DNA from: an uncultured Spirochaetales bacterium
Lineage (GTDB): Bacteria > Spirochaetota > Spirochaetia > Sphaerochaetales > Sphaerochaetaceae
DNA length: 53,146 nt
NCBI GenBank assembly: GCA_949295125.1
Contig: CASFJV010000036.1
Coordinates: 1 to 53,146 of the forward strand
Direction of reading: 5' to 3'
The notes beneath the pieces are model-generated. The model did no database searches and was not told the DNA's origin. It worked only from the letters and a program-made list of their open reading frames with translations. The position numbers and the translations under genes are program-made. Within the stretch, counting starts at the first letter, position 1; the number at the start of each line of letters is the position of its first letter. Positions 32,166-41,648 of this stretch are shown here, piece by piece.

Positions 32166-33272
32166 TCAGTCTTCGTACTCCTGCGGAGTCGGATGATCGC
32201 TCTCCCCAAGCTCCAATGCGAGATCCTTCATGATCTTGCGGGCTTTCAGGGAGATGTGCTTTGGAACATCCACCACGACCTTAAGATACATGTTTCCTCT
32301 CTGTGAAGAGTTGATATAAGGGAACCCCTTCCCCTTTATTCGGAGGATCTTGCCAGACTGAGTTCCTGACGGAATTGCCACTTTTATTTCCGTTCCGTCT
32401 ATTGTCGGCACGTAGATATCCGTTCCAAGGACTGCCTGCGTATATGAAATTGGAACAGCCAGATACACATCCTGCTCCTCACGGACGAAATACTTGTCAT
32501 CACGGACAGTGATGAAGATATAGAGATCTCCATCTGCGCCGCCATTTTCACCGGCATCACCTTTTCCTCGGAGGGTAAGCCTGCTTCCGGTATCCACACC
32601 TGCTGGGATCGTGACATTGAGCTTCTCACTCTTTCTCACCGTACCTGTCCCATGGCATGCTGCACATGGGTTATCCACAATTGATCCGCTTCCATTGCAT
32701 GTAGGACATGTTGAAGCAACCTGGAAAAATCCATTTCCGCGGGCAACCTGTCCAGATCCATGGCATGTAGGGCACGTCCTTCTTCCTGTGCCGCCTGTTC
32801 CCCCACAGCTGTCACATTTGACTTTGTGCGAGAATGAAATTTCCTTCTTGCAGCCTTTGACAGCCTCACTGAAGTCTATTGTGAGCTCATAGCGCAGTGA
32901 TGCTCCCTGCACTCCAGATCTGGCAGAGCTTCTTCTGGAACCACCGCCAAAGAAGGATTCAAAAATATCTGAGAATCCGCCAGCGCCTCCGAAGATATCG
33001 GAGAAATCGCGGTAAACATTGCTGTAACCGCCAGCTGCAGCTCCTCCATCAACTCCAGCAAAGCCGAACTGATCATAATTCCTTCTCTTCTTCTCATCAG
33101 AGAGAATCTCATATGCCTCGCTGGCTTCCTTGAACCTTTCCTCTGCATCCTTATCATTTGGATGGGTATCCGGATGGTTTGCCATAGCAATCTTGCGGTA
33201 TGCTTTCTTTATCTCATCCTGAGTAGCGGTTTTGGAAACACCGAGAACCTCATAGTAATCACGCTTTGCCAT
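32166..33272 (-). CDS. dnaJ: Chaperone protein DnaJ
   Basis: A 368-residue type I DnaJ, the J-domain co-chaperone that stimulates DnaK. The J domain (residues 4-69) has the HPD tripeptide in [10 protein letters not shown] Gly-rich stretch follows, then four zinc-binding repeats ([32 protein letters not shown]) at about 140-215, and the C-terminal substrate-binding domains. AAGGGGC precedes the ATG. It is separated from dnaK by a hairpin that may lower its expression. Confidence 0.96.
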   Translation of the reverse strand: MAKRDYYEVLGVSKTATQDEIKKAYRKIAMANHPDTHPNDKDAEERFKEASEAYEILSDEKKRRNYDQFGFAGVDGGAAAGGYSNVYRDFSDIFGGAGGFSDIFESFFGGGSRRSSARSGVQGASLRYELTIDFSEAVKGCKKEISFSHKVKCDSCGGTGGTGRRTCPTCHGSGQVARGNGFFQVASTCPTCNGSGSIVDNPCAACHGTGTVRKSEKLNVTIPAGVDTGSRLTLRGKGDAGENGGADGDLYIFITVRDDKYFVREEQDVYLAVPISYTQAVLGTDIYVPTIDGTEIKVAIPSGTQSGKILRIKGKGFPYINSSQRGNMYLKVVVDVPKHISLKARKIMKDLALELGESDHPTPQEYED

Positions 33273-33293
33273 TTATTGCCCCTTAAACACAGG

Positions 33294-33316
33294 AAAACAG
33301 CATGTCCCCATGCTGT
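33294..33316 (-). terminator. Hairpin between dnaK and dnaJ (weak terminator/attenuator)
   Basis: ACAGCATG (33297-33304) and CATGCTGT (33309-33316) form an 8-bp stem with a 4-nt loop. On the minus strand it continues TTTTCC, a short T-run, so termination is probably partial and dnaJ is read through at a lower level. Confidence 0.5.
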
Positions 33317-33343
33317 CTCCTTTCTTTTTCAGTAAAAACAGGT

Positions 33344-35260
33344 TTACTTAACCTCTTCGAAGTCCGCATCAACTGAGCCGTCATCGTTCTTTGCATTAGC
33401 ATTTGCATTTGCTCCTGCTCCGGCGCCTGGCTGTCCAGCTGCTCCCTGCTGCTGAGCCTGCTCATAGATCTTCTGTCCAAGCTGCATGGATGCCTGCTGT
33501 ACAGCTTCCGTCTTGCTCTTGAGCTCTTCAGCTGTCACGCCATCCTTTGCAATGGCTGCCTTAAGATCTGCAACTGCACTCTCAATGGAACTTCTCTCAG
33601 CCTCTGAGACCTTGTCGCCGTAATCCTTAAGAGCTTTCTCTGTCTGGTATACAACGCTCTCTGCAGTATTCTTTGCCTCAATGGCCTCACGTGCTTTCTT
33701 GTCGTCTGCAGCATGTGCCTCAGCATCCTTTACCATCTTCTCAATCTCAGCCTCAGAAAGTCCGGAAGAAGATTCAATTACGATCTTCTGCTCCTTGCCT
33801 GTACCAAGATCCTTTGCGCTGACGTGTACAATGCCGTTGGCGTCGATATCGAATGTAACCTCAATCTGAGGCACTCCACGTGGAGCCGGTGCTATTCCAA
33901 CAAGATCGAAGTTTCCAAGTGTCCTGTTCTGGCTTGCAAGTTCCCTCTCTCCCTGGAGGACATGGATGGATACTGCTGTCTGGTTATCTGATGCAGTACT
34001 GAAAATCTGGCTCTTCTTTGTAGGAATTGTGGTATTCCTCTCGATAAGCCTTGTAGTAACTCCACCAAGTGTCTCAATTCCAAGTGAAAGCGGAGTGACA
34101 TCAAGAAGGAGGACATCCTTAACATCTCCCTTTAGGATACCGCCCTGGATTGCAGCTCCAACAGCTACAACCTCATCAGGGTTTACACCCTTCTGTGGCT
34201 CTTTGCCGAAAAGCTCCTTTACAAGTGTCTGGACACAAGGAATTCTTGAAGAACCTCCGACAAGGATGACCTCATCAATCTGGCTGGCAGTCAGTCCTGC
34301 ATCGCGGAGTGCGTTCAGGCATGGTGTCTTTGTCCTTTCAACAAGTGGTGCAATCATCTGTTCAAACTTAGCCCTTGTCAATTCTACCTGAAGGTGAAGT
34401 GGACCGTTTGCATTAGCAGTGATGAATGGAAGGTTGATCGTTGTTGTGGTGGAAGAAGAGAGGGTGATCTTTGCCTGCTCTGCTGCTTCCTTCAATCTCT
34501 GAAGTGCCATCTTGTCTTTTGACAGATCTACTCCATTCTTTGCCTTGAAGTCAGATACGAGCCAGTCGATAATCACCTGGTCGAAGTTGTCTCCTCCAAG
34601 GTGTGTATCGCCATTTGTGCTCTTAACTTCAAAAACACCGTCACCAAGCTCAAGGATTGAGATATCGAATGTACCGCCGCCAAGGTCATATACAGCGATT
34701 GTCTCATCTGTGTTCTTATCTTTTCCAAAGCCATAAGCAAGAGCTGCTGCCGTAGGCTCATTGACAATTCTCTTTACATCAAGGCCTGCAATCCTTCCAG
34801 CATCCTTTGTAGCCTGCCTCTGGGCATCGTTAAAGTATGCAGGAACTGTGATGACAGCCTCTGTTACTGCCTCTCCAAGGTAATCCTCTGCAGTCTTCTT
34901 CATCTTCTGAAGCACTACTGCGCTGATAGCCTGAGGGCTTAAAAGCTCTCCGTTGATGTTAACCTTGATCTCATCTCCGGATCCAGCTTCCACCTTGTAA
35001 GGGACCATCTTTATCTCTTCGCCAACCTCATGGAACTTCCTTCCCATGAATCTCTTTATTGAATAAACAGTATTCTCAGGGTTGGTAACCATCTGGTTCT
35101 TTGCCGGCTTGCCGACAAGGCGGTCATTACCTTTATATCCAACTACGGAAGGAGTAGTCCTGTCTCCTTCGCTGTTTGCAATTACTACTGGCTCGTTACC
35201 TTCCATTACTGCTACGCAGCTGTTTGTGGTTCCGAGGTCTATTCCAATAATCTTTCCCAT
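33344..35260 (-). CDS. dnaK: Chaperone protein DnaK (Hsp70)
   Basis: A 638-residue Hsp70. The nucleotide-binding domain starts [20 protein letters not shown], has [13 protein letters not shown] near residue 190 and [11 protein letters not shown] near 330; the substrate-binding domain begins about 385 after [16 protein letters not shown], and the lid runs to a Gly/Ala/Asn-rich tail ending [15 protein letters not shown] precedes the ATG. A TTGACG/TATTTT promoter lies in the gap after grpE (35325-35353), overlapping the grpE stop codon. No CIRCE operator was found. Confidence 0.97.
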   Translation of the reverse strand: MGKIIGIDLGTTNSCVAVMEGNEPVVIANSEGDRTTPSVVGYKGNDRLVGKPAKNQMVTNPENTVYSIKRFMGRKFHEVGEEIKMVPYKVEAGSGDEIKVNINGELLSPQAISAVVLQKMKKTAEDYLGEAVTEAVITVPAYFNDAQRQATKDAGRIAGLDVKRIVNEPTAAALAYGFGKDKNTDETIAVYDLGGGTFDISILELGDGVFEVKSTNGDTHLGGDNFDQVIIDWLVSDFKAKNGVDLSKDKMALQRLKEAAEQAKITLSSSTTTTINLPFITANANGPLHLQVELTRAKFEQMIAPLVERTKTPCLNALRDAGLTASQIDEVILVGGSSRIPCVQTLVKELFGKEPQKGVNPDEVVAVGAAIQGGILKGDVKDVLLLDVTPLSLGIETLGGVTTRLIERNTTIPTKKSQIFSTASDNQTAVSIHVLQGERELASQNRTLGNFDLVGIAPAPRGVPQIEVTFDIDANGIVHVSAKDLGTGKEQKIVIESSSGLSEAEIEKMVKDAEAHAADDKKAREAIEAKNTAESVVYQTEKALKDYGDKVSEAERSSIESAVADLKAAIAKDGVTAEELKSKTEAVQQASMQLGQKIYEQAQQQGAAGQPGAGAGANANANAKNDDGSVDADFEEVK

Positions 35261-35324
35261 TTTCTATGTCTCCCGTGTTTATATCTAAAACTTTATTCTG
35301 TTAACCTTATCCCTAATCGAAATC

Positions 35325-35353
35325 AAAATAATAAAGGCTATATAAATCGTCAA
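35325..35353 (-). promoter_or_regulatory. dnaK promoter
   Basis: Minus strand TTGACG (35348-35353, overlapping the grpE TGA), a 17-nt spacer and TATTTT (35325-35330). It shares GGCTTGACGATT with the grpE promoter. The leader to dnaK would be about 60 nt. Confidence 0.6.
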
Positions 35354-35907
35354 GCCTTAGGCTTGGCAACCTTTACTTTAGCACTCCTGATCACCTTTCC
35401 ATGAAGCTTGTACCCATTCTGGAAAACCTGTGACACAGTCTCGACTTCGATTCCATCCTTTTCCTCGGCAGCATATGCCTCCATGGTCTCAGGATCAAAC
35501 TGCTTGCCATCTGCCTCTATGGCCTCAAGCCCCCAGTTATTCTTCAGGATGCTCAACAGCTGGCTTTCCACCATGCTTATTCCGTCTTTTAGAGCCTTGA
35601 AGTCTTCAGTGCTGTTTGCACTCTCTATGGCTCTCGAGAAGTTGTCAATCGGATCAAGAAGATCTTTTATGAGTGCTTCGTTTGCGAATTTAACGGAGCT
35701 CTCCTTCTCCTTAAGCAGCCTCTTCCTGTAATTCTCTGTCTCTGCACGGAACCTGAGATCTTCGTCCTTCATGGCCTTGATCTCATCTTCAAGTTCCCTG
35801 ATCCTGTTCTGGGCATCAAGGAGTTCATCTCCTTCCTCTTCCTGCTCAAGAGCCTCTTCTTCAAGCTCTTCAGCAATGAGTTCATCCTTATCTTTCTCTT
35901 TGCTCAT
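35350..35907 (-). CDS. grpE: Nucleotide exchange factor GrpE
   Basis: A 185-residue GrpE, which releases ADP from DnaK. An acidic N-terminus (about 1-35) leads into the long dimerisation helix (DEDLRFRAETENYRKRLLKEKE), then the four-helix bundle and the beta domain with GIEVETVSQVFQNGYKLHGKVIRSAKVKVAKP split over the last 40 residues. AGAGGA precedes the ATG. It has its own promoter after the coiled-coil gene and lies directly upstream of dnaK. Confidence 0.95.
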   Translation of the reverse strand: MSKEKDKDELIAEELEEEALEQEEEGDELLDAQNRIRELEDEIKAMKDEDLRFRAETENYRKRLLKEKESSVKFANEALIKDLLDPIDNFSRAIESANSTEDFKALKDGISMVESQLLSILKNNWGLEAIEADGKQFDPETMEAYAAEEKDGIEVETVSQVFQNGYKLHGKVIRSAKVKVAKPKA

Positions 35908-35932
35908 TTTGTCCTCTTAATTTCCACATGGT

Positions 35933-35962
35933 AAAATAATAAAGAATGAAACGAATCGTCAA
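35933..35962 (-). promoter_or_regulatory. grpE promoter
   Basis: Minus strand TTGACG (35957-35962), an 18-nt spacer and TATTTT (35933-35938). It begins 2 nt after the coiled-coil gene's stop codon and shares GGCTTGACGATT with the dnaK promoter. Confidence 0.6.
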
Positions 35963-35964
35963 GC

Positions 35965-37614
35965 CTATTCGTCATCATCGCTGAGGTCAATCTCTTCCTC
36001 GTCTCCGATGAAGATATCATCCGGGAACTGCTCTATGATGCTCTCAGCCCTGCTCTTCTTCTCTTTCTCTGCCTTTTCCTTGTCCCTTTCGATCTCAAGA
36101 CGGAGCTTTACGGCATCTGACTCTTCCTTCATCCTCTTTTCCTTTGCATCCGTAAGTTCCTTCTGGGCCTTCTCGAGATCTTTCTGCACTTCACTCAGCT
36201 GGCTGACAAGCTTTCCCTGCTCTTTCTGGTTTTTATAAAGATCTTCCTTTGCCTCTGTGACCTGCTCCTGTATTGCCGTCAGGTTCGCTTCACTCAGTGC
36301 TATCTTGTCATTGAGCTCCTTGAGCTTGGAAATGGTTTCTGTAAGCTTATCGCTCTCTGCTGAAGCAAGCTCGGCTATGGTTTCCCTTGTCTCCTTAGCA
36401 CGATCGGCCAGTGATTCAACCTGCTCTGCGACGGATGCCTTTATCCTGTCGAAACTGCCGGATATCTCCTCAAGTTCCTTGGAAAGTGCAGCACGGTATC
36501 CGATGCGTGCCTTCTCAGAGTATGCATCCTTCTCCTTGGAAAGAGAGAGAACCCTGTCATCAACTTCCTTGGACATTGATGCAATGTTTTCCTTGAGATC
36601 AGTCTCCTTGCTTGAGATTCTCTTGTCTATATCCTGGAACTTGTCCTCAAGGATCACTTCATATTCCCCCCTCTTCTGGCTGAGGGCGGAGATGGTGTTG
36701 TCGAAGGATGAGCTCAGGCGGTCCATACACTCCTTTGTCTTCTCATCAAGAGCTTTCTTCTCCTCATCGACATCCTTTTTCATGCTGTCAATCTGTGCGG
36801 AAACATCTGAGCGGAAGGCATCAAGCCCGCTTCGCTCCTGCTCTGAGAAAGATCTGGCAGAGTCCTTAAGGTTCTGCATGTTCTCATTGGCGCTCCTGAG
36901 AGTCTCCTCAACTTCTGCCCTGAATTCCTTGACCTTGCCCGTAATGCTTTCAGCAATCCTGGTCTGCTCTTCACATTCCCTGCTGAATCCCTGCTTTTCT
37001 ACGTTTATGAACTCAACAAGCTGTGCCTTCTGCCTCTCGACTGCACTCGAGAACTGGCTTAGCATGTCTGTGTTCTCACTCTTCTGGAGTGCTGCCTGCT
37101 GTTTCAGCGCCTCCTGAGTTGATGTCACAAGGCGCACATATTCTGCCTTGAGATCCTGCATCTGGTTTACCAGGAGTTCTGCCTCCTCATGGAACTGGCG
37201 CACGAATTCAGATACGCTTTCGGCCTTCCTCACTTCCTGCTGGACAACGGCAATCCTTGCCTCAGCCTGCTCGGTCTGCACCTTAAGCTTGTCAAGAGCT
37301 CTCCTGTAGTCCACGCAGACACCTTCAAGGCTTGTCAGGTCCTTCTGGTGCTGTGACAGCCTGTCCAGGCATGTATTCACAATATCCACAGTATTCCTTG
37401 CCTTATCGACATGGCTCTGAACATTGTCTGTACAGTCCTGAGCTGTTGTCAGCAAACGCTGTGTGGTTGCAGAAACCTCACTTCTGAAGCTCTTTATCTG
37501 TGCATTGACATTCGCAAGGCTTCTCGATTTCTTGTCTGAAGATCTCACTGAGAAGAAAATGAGAAGCGAAAGTAGAAAAAGCGCAACTGATATCACAAGA
37601 TTAAAAACATTCAT
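35965..37614 (-). CDS. Membrane-anchored long coiled-coil protein (SpiroCoCo-like)
   Basis: A 549-residue protein with one N-terminal transmembrane helix (residues about 5-24, VFNLVISVALFLLSLLIFF) and then some 490 residues of almost unbroken coiled coil rich in Glu, Lys, Ser and Ala, ending in an acidic tail (IGDEEEIDLSDDDE). The layout matches the spirochaete-specific coiled-coil family, whose role is not established; a structural or septum/envelope role is a guess. GGGGTG precedes the ATG. It follows the HAD gene by 12 nt and precedes grpE. RmuC-like features were considered, but no nuclease domain follows the coil. Confidence 0.75.
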   Translation of the reverse strand: MNVFNLVISVALFLLSLLIFFSVRSSDKKSRSLANVNAQIKSFRSEVSATTQRLLTTAQDCTDNVQSHVDKARNTVDIVNTCLDRLSQHQKDLTSLEGVCVDYRRALDKLKVQTEQAEARIAVVQQEVRKAESVSEFVRQFHEEAELLVNQMQDLKAEYVRLVTSTQEALKQQAALQKSENTDMLSQFSSAVERQKAQLVEFINVEKQGFSRECEEQTRIAESITGKVKEFRAEVEETLRSANENMQNLKDSARSFSEQERSGLDAFRSDVSAQIDSMKKDVDEEKKALDEKTKECMDRLSSSFDNTISALSQKRGEYEVILEDKFQDIDKRISSKETDLKENIASMSKEVDDRVLSLSKEKDAYSEKARIGYRAALSKELEEISGSFDRIKASVAEQVESLADRAKETRETIAELASAESDKLTETISKLKELNDKIALSEANLTAIQEQVTEAKEDLYKNQKEQGKLVSQLSEVQKDLEKAQKELTDAKEKRMKEESDAVKLRLEIERDKEKAEKEKKSRAESIIEQFPDDIFIGDEEEIDLSDDDE

Positions 37615-37626
37615 AAAAGCACCCCA

Positions 37627-38319
37627 CTAAAACAATATATCCCGCATTTGGGAAAATGACGAGACCACAATATCTGCCTGGCTCTTTTCAGCCTTCTTCC
37701 TGTCTTTCGTAATCAGCATGCTGTGCATCCCCGCATTCTTTGAGCCGAGCACATCCTTTCTTTCACTGTCTCCGACATAAAGGATCTCTTCAGGCTTAAG
37801 CCTGAAACGCTCTGCAAGTATCCTGAATGGAGTTTTTGCTGGCTTTAAGCGCCCTATATCCTCGCTGCTTATCACAAAATCTGCAACACCCTCTATATTG
37901 AGCGCCTTGAGCTTGCATCCAATAGGGAAATCTGAAAGGAGCGCCACAGGAACAATCCTGCTCAGGTCCCTGAGCAAAACATCCATTCCATCAAACATCC
38001 TGATCGAGAGGAAATCCCTTTCCCATTTATCATGGAAAATCCGCTTCTCCTTGTCCTTGAACCACTCAAGGCTCCTCTTTTTGCCGGGATACATTATTGA
38101 AAGCTCCCTCTGCTTGAACTCATCAGCAGTCACGGCAGGAAAATCTCCATAGCCATCCTCTTTCCTTACCGTGTTTCTCATGGAAAGGTATTTCAGGGCA
38201 AATGGAAGATGAAGCATAGATGTTTTCACAAGGATCCTGTTTGTCTCACTTTTGGGATAAAGCGTGCCGTCAATGTCGAATGCGACGGCCTTTATGCCAT
38301 GGTCTTCAAGGTAGCTCAC
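37627..38319 (-). CDS. HAD-superfamily hydrolase
   Basis: A 230-residue haloacid-dehalogenase-type phosphatase. Motif I is AFDIDGTLYP (residues 13-22, nucleophile Asp plus acid Asp), motif II the serine in VALLSDFPIG, motif III the lysine in GRLKPAKTPF, and motif IV YVGDSERKDVLGSKNAGM near 185. It resembles the subfamily IA phosphoglycolate phosphatase/YjjG group. It initiates at GTG overlapping the der stop (GTGA). Substrate unknown. Confidence 0.88.
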   Translation of the reverse strand: MSYLEDHGIKAVAFDIDGTLYPKSETNRILVKTSMLHLPFALKYLSMRNTVRKEDGYGDFPAVTADEFKQRELSIMYPGKKRSLEWFKDKEKRIFHDKWERDFLSIRMFDGMDVLLRDLSRIVPVALLSDFPIGCKLKALNIEGVADFVISSEDIGRLKPAKTPFRILAERFRLKPEEILYVGDSERKDVLGSKNAGMHSMLITKDRKKAEKSQADIVVSSFSQMRDILF

Positions 38320-39866
38320 TTCTCTTTAGCCCTCTTCTGCTTGCGGTTCCTGACGATCTTCTCGGCCCTCTCCCGCTCTTTTCCAATCCTTGCCTTTCCT
38401 CCTGGCTTCCTGCTTATGCCCCTGCTTCTTGAAGAGGATACAGAATGCTTGACAATACGCTCAGCTTCCTTCTCATCCCTGCTTGGGCCCTTTTCATTGA
38501 GGCTCGGATTTCTCCTTCTTTCTCTCAGGTTGATCTCAATAGGGATATATGAAAAGCCCATTTCCTTCCTCAGCTGGTTTTTTATGTACTGCAGGTATGT
38601 CTCAGGGAAATTCTTTATCCTGTTTACAAAGAGAAGGAACCTGACAGGCAGCGTAGAGACCTGTGTGCCGTAGAGGATCTTGAAATAGCCATCGCTGGCA
38701 CGGGGAATTTCATATGCGCTTGTCCATTCCTTCAGGGCATTGTTCAGCTCAGCGGTATCCACCCTCTTGTTCAGCTGCTTCCAGACTGCCCAGACAGTAT
38801 CAAGCATCTTGCTGACCCCTTCTGCATCCAATGCGGAAATAGTGACCATCGGGGCAAAATTCAGGATGGGGAACAAAAATCGCACCCTGTCCTTGATCGC
38901 CTCCACCTGATTTGGAACGCCGGAGAGGAGATCGACCTTGTTCAGAACAAGGACAATGCCCTTTCCCCTCCTGACAATCAGGGATGCGATTTTCTTGTCC
39001 TGATCGGCAAGACCTTCCTTTATATCGACCATCAGAAGGACGACATCTGCCTCATCTATTGTCTTGATGGCACGGTTTACGGAGTAATATTCAACATCTT
39101 CCTCGACCTTGCTCTTGCGCCTTATTCCAGCTGTGTCAAGTACAGTGTAATCGGTGCCCTTATACTCAAAAGTGCCCCTCATGACATCACGTGTTGTTCC
39201 AGCGATGTCACTTACGATGGAAATATCCCTTCCTGTAAGAAGGTTTGTAAGAGTGCTTTTGCCTGTATTCGGTTTTCCGAGGATTGCGATCTTTATCCTC
39301 TCAGGCTCTTCCGGCTCCTGCTCAACGCGCTCAAGGCTGAGCATGCCAAGCATAGTATCCTCAAGCTCCTCAATCCCAAGCCCATGGGCTGCGGAAATTC
39401 CGACCACCCTCTGGTAACCATGGCTGTAGTAATTCCATACAAGGTCATCACGGGAGGGATCATCCACCTTGTTCACGACGAGGATGACTTTGTCCGTATA
39501 AGGCCTCAAAGTCTCAAGAAGCATCATGTCCTCCCCAGTCAGTCCCGTGCACTCAAGCACAAATAGTATGAGATCAGAAATCTCAAGGAGGGACAGGGAC
39601 TTGTCAGTAACTGCATAGTCAAGACCTTCTTTTTCCAGTTTCACGCCACCGGAGTCAACCAGTGTGACAGGATGGTTTCCAAGCAGGTACCTGGAAGGTA
39701 TCGGATCGCGCGTTACACCAGGAGTCGGATCAACGATAGCCCTGCGCTCTCCTATCAGGCGGTTGAACAGTGTTGATTTACCTACATTCGGGCGCCCGAT
39801 AATGCTGATCAGTGGAAGCGATGTGTCTATATCTGCCTTATTCTTTATTTCCAGTTTTTCTTTCAT
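38316..39866 (-). CDS. der: Ribosome biogenesis GTPase Der
   Basis: A 516-residue GTPase with two G domains in tandem, needed for 50S assembly. G1 motifs: GRPNVGKSTLFNRL near residue 25 and GKPNTGKSTLTNLL near 200; G3 DSGG and DTAG; G4 NKVD in both halves. A KH-like domain (about 375-465) ends with the family's GFSYIPIEINLRERR. A basic extension of about 50 residues rich in Arg/Lys closes the protein, which is longer than usual. AAAGGA lies 8 nt before the ATG, which is 29 nt inside ptsI. Confidence 0.95.
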   Translation of the reverse strand: MKEKLEIKNKADIDTSLPLISIIGRPNVGKSTLFNRLIGERRAIVDPTPGVTRDPIPSRYLLGNHPVTLVDSGGVKLEKEGLDYAVTDKSLSLLEISDLILFVLECTGLTGEDMMLLETLRPYTDKVILVVNKVDDPSRDDLVWNYYSHGYQRVVGISAAHGLGIEELEDTMLGMLSLERVEQEPEEPERIKIAILGKPNTGKSTLTNLLTGRDISIVSDIAGTTRDVMRGTFEYKGTDYTVLDTAGIRRKSKVEEDVEYYSVNRAIKTIDEADVVLLMVDIKEGLADQDKKIASLIVRRGKGIVLVLNKVDLLSGVPNQVEAIKDRVRFLFPILNFAPMVTISALDAEGVSKMLDTVWAVWKQLNKRVDTAELNNALKEWTSAYEIPRASDGYFKILYGTQVSTLPVRFLLFVNRIKNFPETYLQYIKNQLRKEMGFSYIPIEINLRERRRNPSLNEKGPSRDEKEAERIVKHSVSSSRSRGISRKPGGKARIGKERERAEKIVRNRKQKRAKEK

Positions 39867-41568
39867 ACAAAAATTCCTTTAACAGTTTCTCTATCTCAAT
39901 GTGGCTAGACTTTGAGAGTACTTCATTTACGAAGTCAAGGCAATCACTATAGCTGAGACTCAGCAGAAGCGGCTTTACAACTGGAATGCTCTGGGGGCTC
40001 ATGCTTATCTCGTCAAGGCCCAATCCTATCAGGAGAGGAAGATACTCAGGCTCTGATGCCATCTGGCCGCAAAGCCCGACCTCAATACTGTTTTCATGGG
40101 CATTGTCCACCACATACTTGATAAGCCTGATAATCCCCGGATGCAGTGGATTATAAAGGTAGTTGGTCTTATCATTGCCCCGGTCAACGGCAATCGTATA
40201 CTGGATGAGGTCATTCGTTCCTATTGAGAAGAAGTCCACTTTTTTTGCCAAGATGTCAGAAGTAAGGGCCGCAGACGGAATTTCTATCATGGTGCCGACC
40301 TTCATTTCCTCATCAAACTCAATCCTCTTTTTCCTCAGGTCATTCTTGACTTCTTCCAGCAGAGCCAGGCATTCATCAAGCTCTTCCACCCCGCTGATCA
40401 TGGGGAACATCATGCGGACATTCCTGTATTTTGACGCTTTGAGTATCGCAGCCATCTGTGCCTTGAAATCATCTTTATGTGAAAGCATGTAACGGACTGC
40501 GCGCCAGCCTAATATCGGATTTTCCTCATCAGCCATGAAGTCTGTCTTCTTGTCCCCTCCGATATCCAGGGTGCGGAATACGATATGCCCCCGTCCTGCC
40601 ATCCTCCTCGCAGCTTCCTCATAGATTTCATCCTTCTTGTCCCTCTCATTTGCGATATCATCCCGTATTGCTATGAACTCTGTCCTGAAAAGGCCGATAT
40701 TCTCGCAGCCAAGACGGATAGCATCATCAACTCCCTCAAGCCACTCTATATTTGCATCAAGAACCAGGCGCTTTCCATCCTTTGTGGATCCCTTCACATC
40801 AAGGACAGGACTTATCCCGCCAAGCATCCTCTCACGCTCTTCAATCTTATTCCTGTAAAGCGAAAGCACTTTCCTGGATGCTCCTGCAATGGCCTTGCCT
40901 TCCATTGCATCGACCACAACAGTATCACCTTCACTGATAAGGCTGGAAAATCCATTTGCCCCTACTACCGCAGGGATGTTCTTGCTCTTTGCAAGAATGG
41001 ATACATGGCTTGTTTTCCCGCCGGTATCGAGTACAATGCCCTTTATGCTGTCCAATCCTTTGAGGCCAAGCAGCTCACTGGTCAGTATGTAGTCCGCAAC
41101 AAATATGCATTCATCATTTATTGTGATATGGTCACGCCTCTTTCCAACCAGCGTTTCGAGAACCGCATATTCAATATCGCGGATATCAACGATCCTTTCT
41201 TTCAGGTATTCATCCTCTACAGTGCTTATGACTTTTATGATCTGCTCAGTTGCCTCTTCAACCGCCCATGGGGCTGAATAGAGCTTTTCTGAGATGAGCT
41301 TATGTATTGACTTATGGTACTCCTGATCCTCAAGCATCAGTATTTCAACTGAATAGAGTGCCTTTTCACTGTCCGATATGGACTTTTCAAGATATCCCCT
41401 GAATTCGCTGACAAGCGATGAAAAACAGTCTTCAAGCCTGTTTATTTCACTATCAACTGAAGTCTGGTCAATATAATCATGCCTGATAACAAGCTTATCA
41501 TGACGGTATATGAAAGATTGCCCTATCGCGTAGCCTGGCGATGATGATATTGCCTTAATTTCAGTCAT
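39838..41568 (-). CDS. ptsI: Phosphoenolpyruvate-protein phosphotransferase (enzyme I)
   Basis: A 576-residue enzyme I that takes phosphate from PEP and passes it to HPr. The phosphorylated histidine is in GGKTSHVSILAKSKNIPAVVG near residue 195; the PEP-binding barrel has IGLFRTEFIAI, RTLDIGGDK, the MMFPMISG strand, SIGTNDLIQYTIAVDRGN and the catalytic cysteine in VGLCGQMASEP near 500. All key residues appear intact. No ptsH or EIIA is beside it, so it may serve sugar uptake or regulation; several spirochaetes keep incomplete PTS sets. No ribosome site: extended -10 TGGTATACT ends 6 nt before the ATG. Confidence 0.95.
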   Translation of the reverse strand: MTEIKAISSSPGYAIGQSFIYRHDKLVIRHDYIDQTSVDSEINRLEDCFSSLVSEFRGYLEKSISDSEKALYSVEILMLEDQEYHKSIHKLISEKLYSAPWAVEEATEQIIKVISTVEDEYLKERIVDIRDIEYAVLETLVGKRRDHITINDECIFVADYILTSELLGLKGLDSIKGIVLDTGGKTSHVSILAKSKNIPAVVGANGFSSLISEGDTVVVDAMEGKAIAGASRKVLSLYRNKIEERERMLGGISPVLDVKGSTKDGKRLVLDANIEWLEGVDDAIRLGCENIGLFRTEFIAIRDDIANERDKKDEIYEEAARRMAGRGHIVFRTLDIGGDKKTDFMADEENPILGWRAVRYMLSHKDDFKAQMAAILKASKYRNVRMMFPMISGVEELDECLALLEEVKNDLRKKRIEFDEEMKVGTMIEIPSAALTSDILAKKVDFFSIGTNDLIQYTIAVDRGNDKTNYLYNPLHPGIIRLIKYVVDNAHENSIEVGLCGQMASEPEYLPLLIGLGLDEISMSPQSIPVVKPLLLSLSYSDCLDFVNEVLSKSSHIEIEKLLKEFLYERKTGNKE

Positions 41569-41574
41569 GCCAAA

Positions 41575-41641
41575 AGTATACCACGGATTTAAAATCTAGT
41601 GGAGAGAGCCACTTTAAAACTATTTGAATCTTGAATAGAAT
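41575..41641. promoter_or_regulatory. Divergent leaderless promoters ptsI / gerMN
   Basis: ptsI (minus): TCCACT (41598-41603), 17 nt, TATACT (41575-41580) with TGG in front, 6 nt to the ATG. gerMN (plus): TTTAAA (41613-41618), 17 nt, TAGAAT (41636-41641), 7 nt to the ATG at 41649. The -35 boxes are 9 nt apart, almost the same geometry as ricT/dus. Confidence 0.55.
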
Positions 41642-41648
41642 GTCTTGT

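Noticed and set aside
35378-35386. TTAGCACTC, the left arm of a CIRCE heat-shock operator
   Set aside because: It lies inside the grpE coding end, and the matching GAGTGCTAA arm is absent 9 nt away.
36257-37117. A 286-codon open frame on the plus strand
   Set aside because: It lies wholly antisense to the coiled-coil gene; its Ser/Leu-rich composition is what the opposite strand of Glu/Lys/Ala coiled coil yields.
40585-41277. A 230-codon open frame on the plus strand
   Set aside because: Antisense to ptsI and without any protein-family feature.
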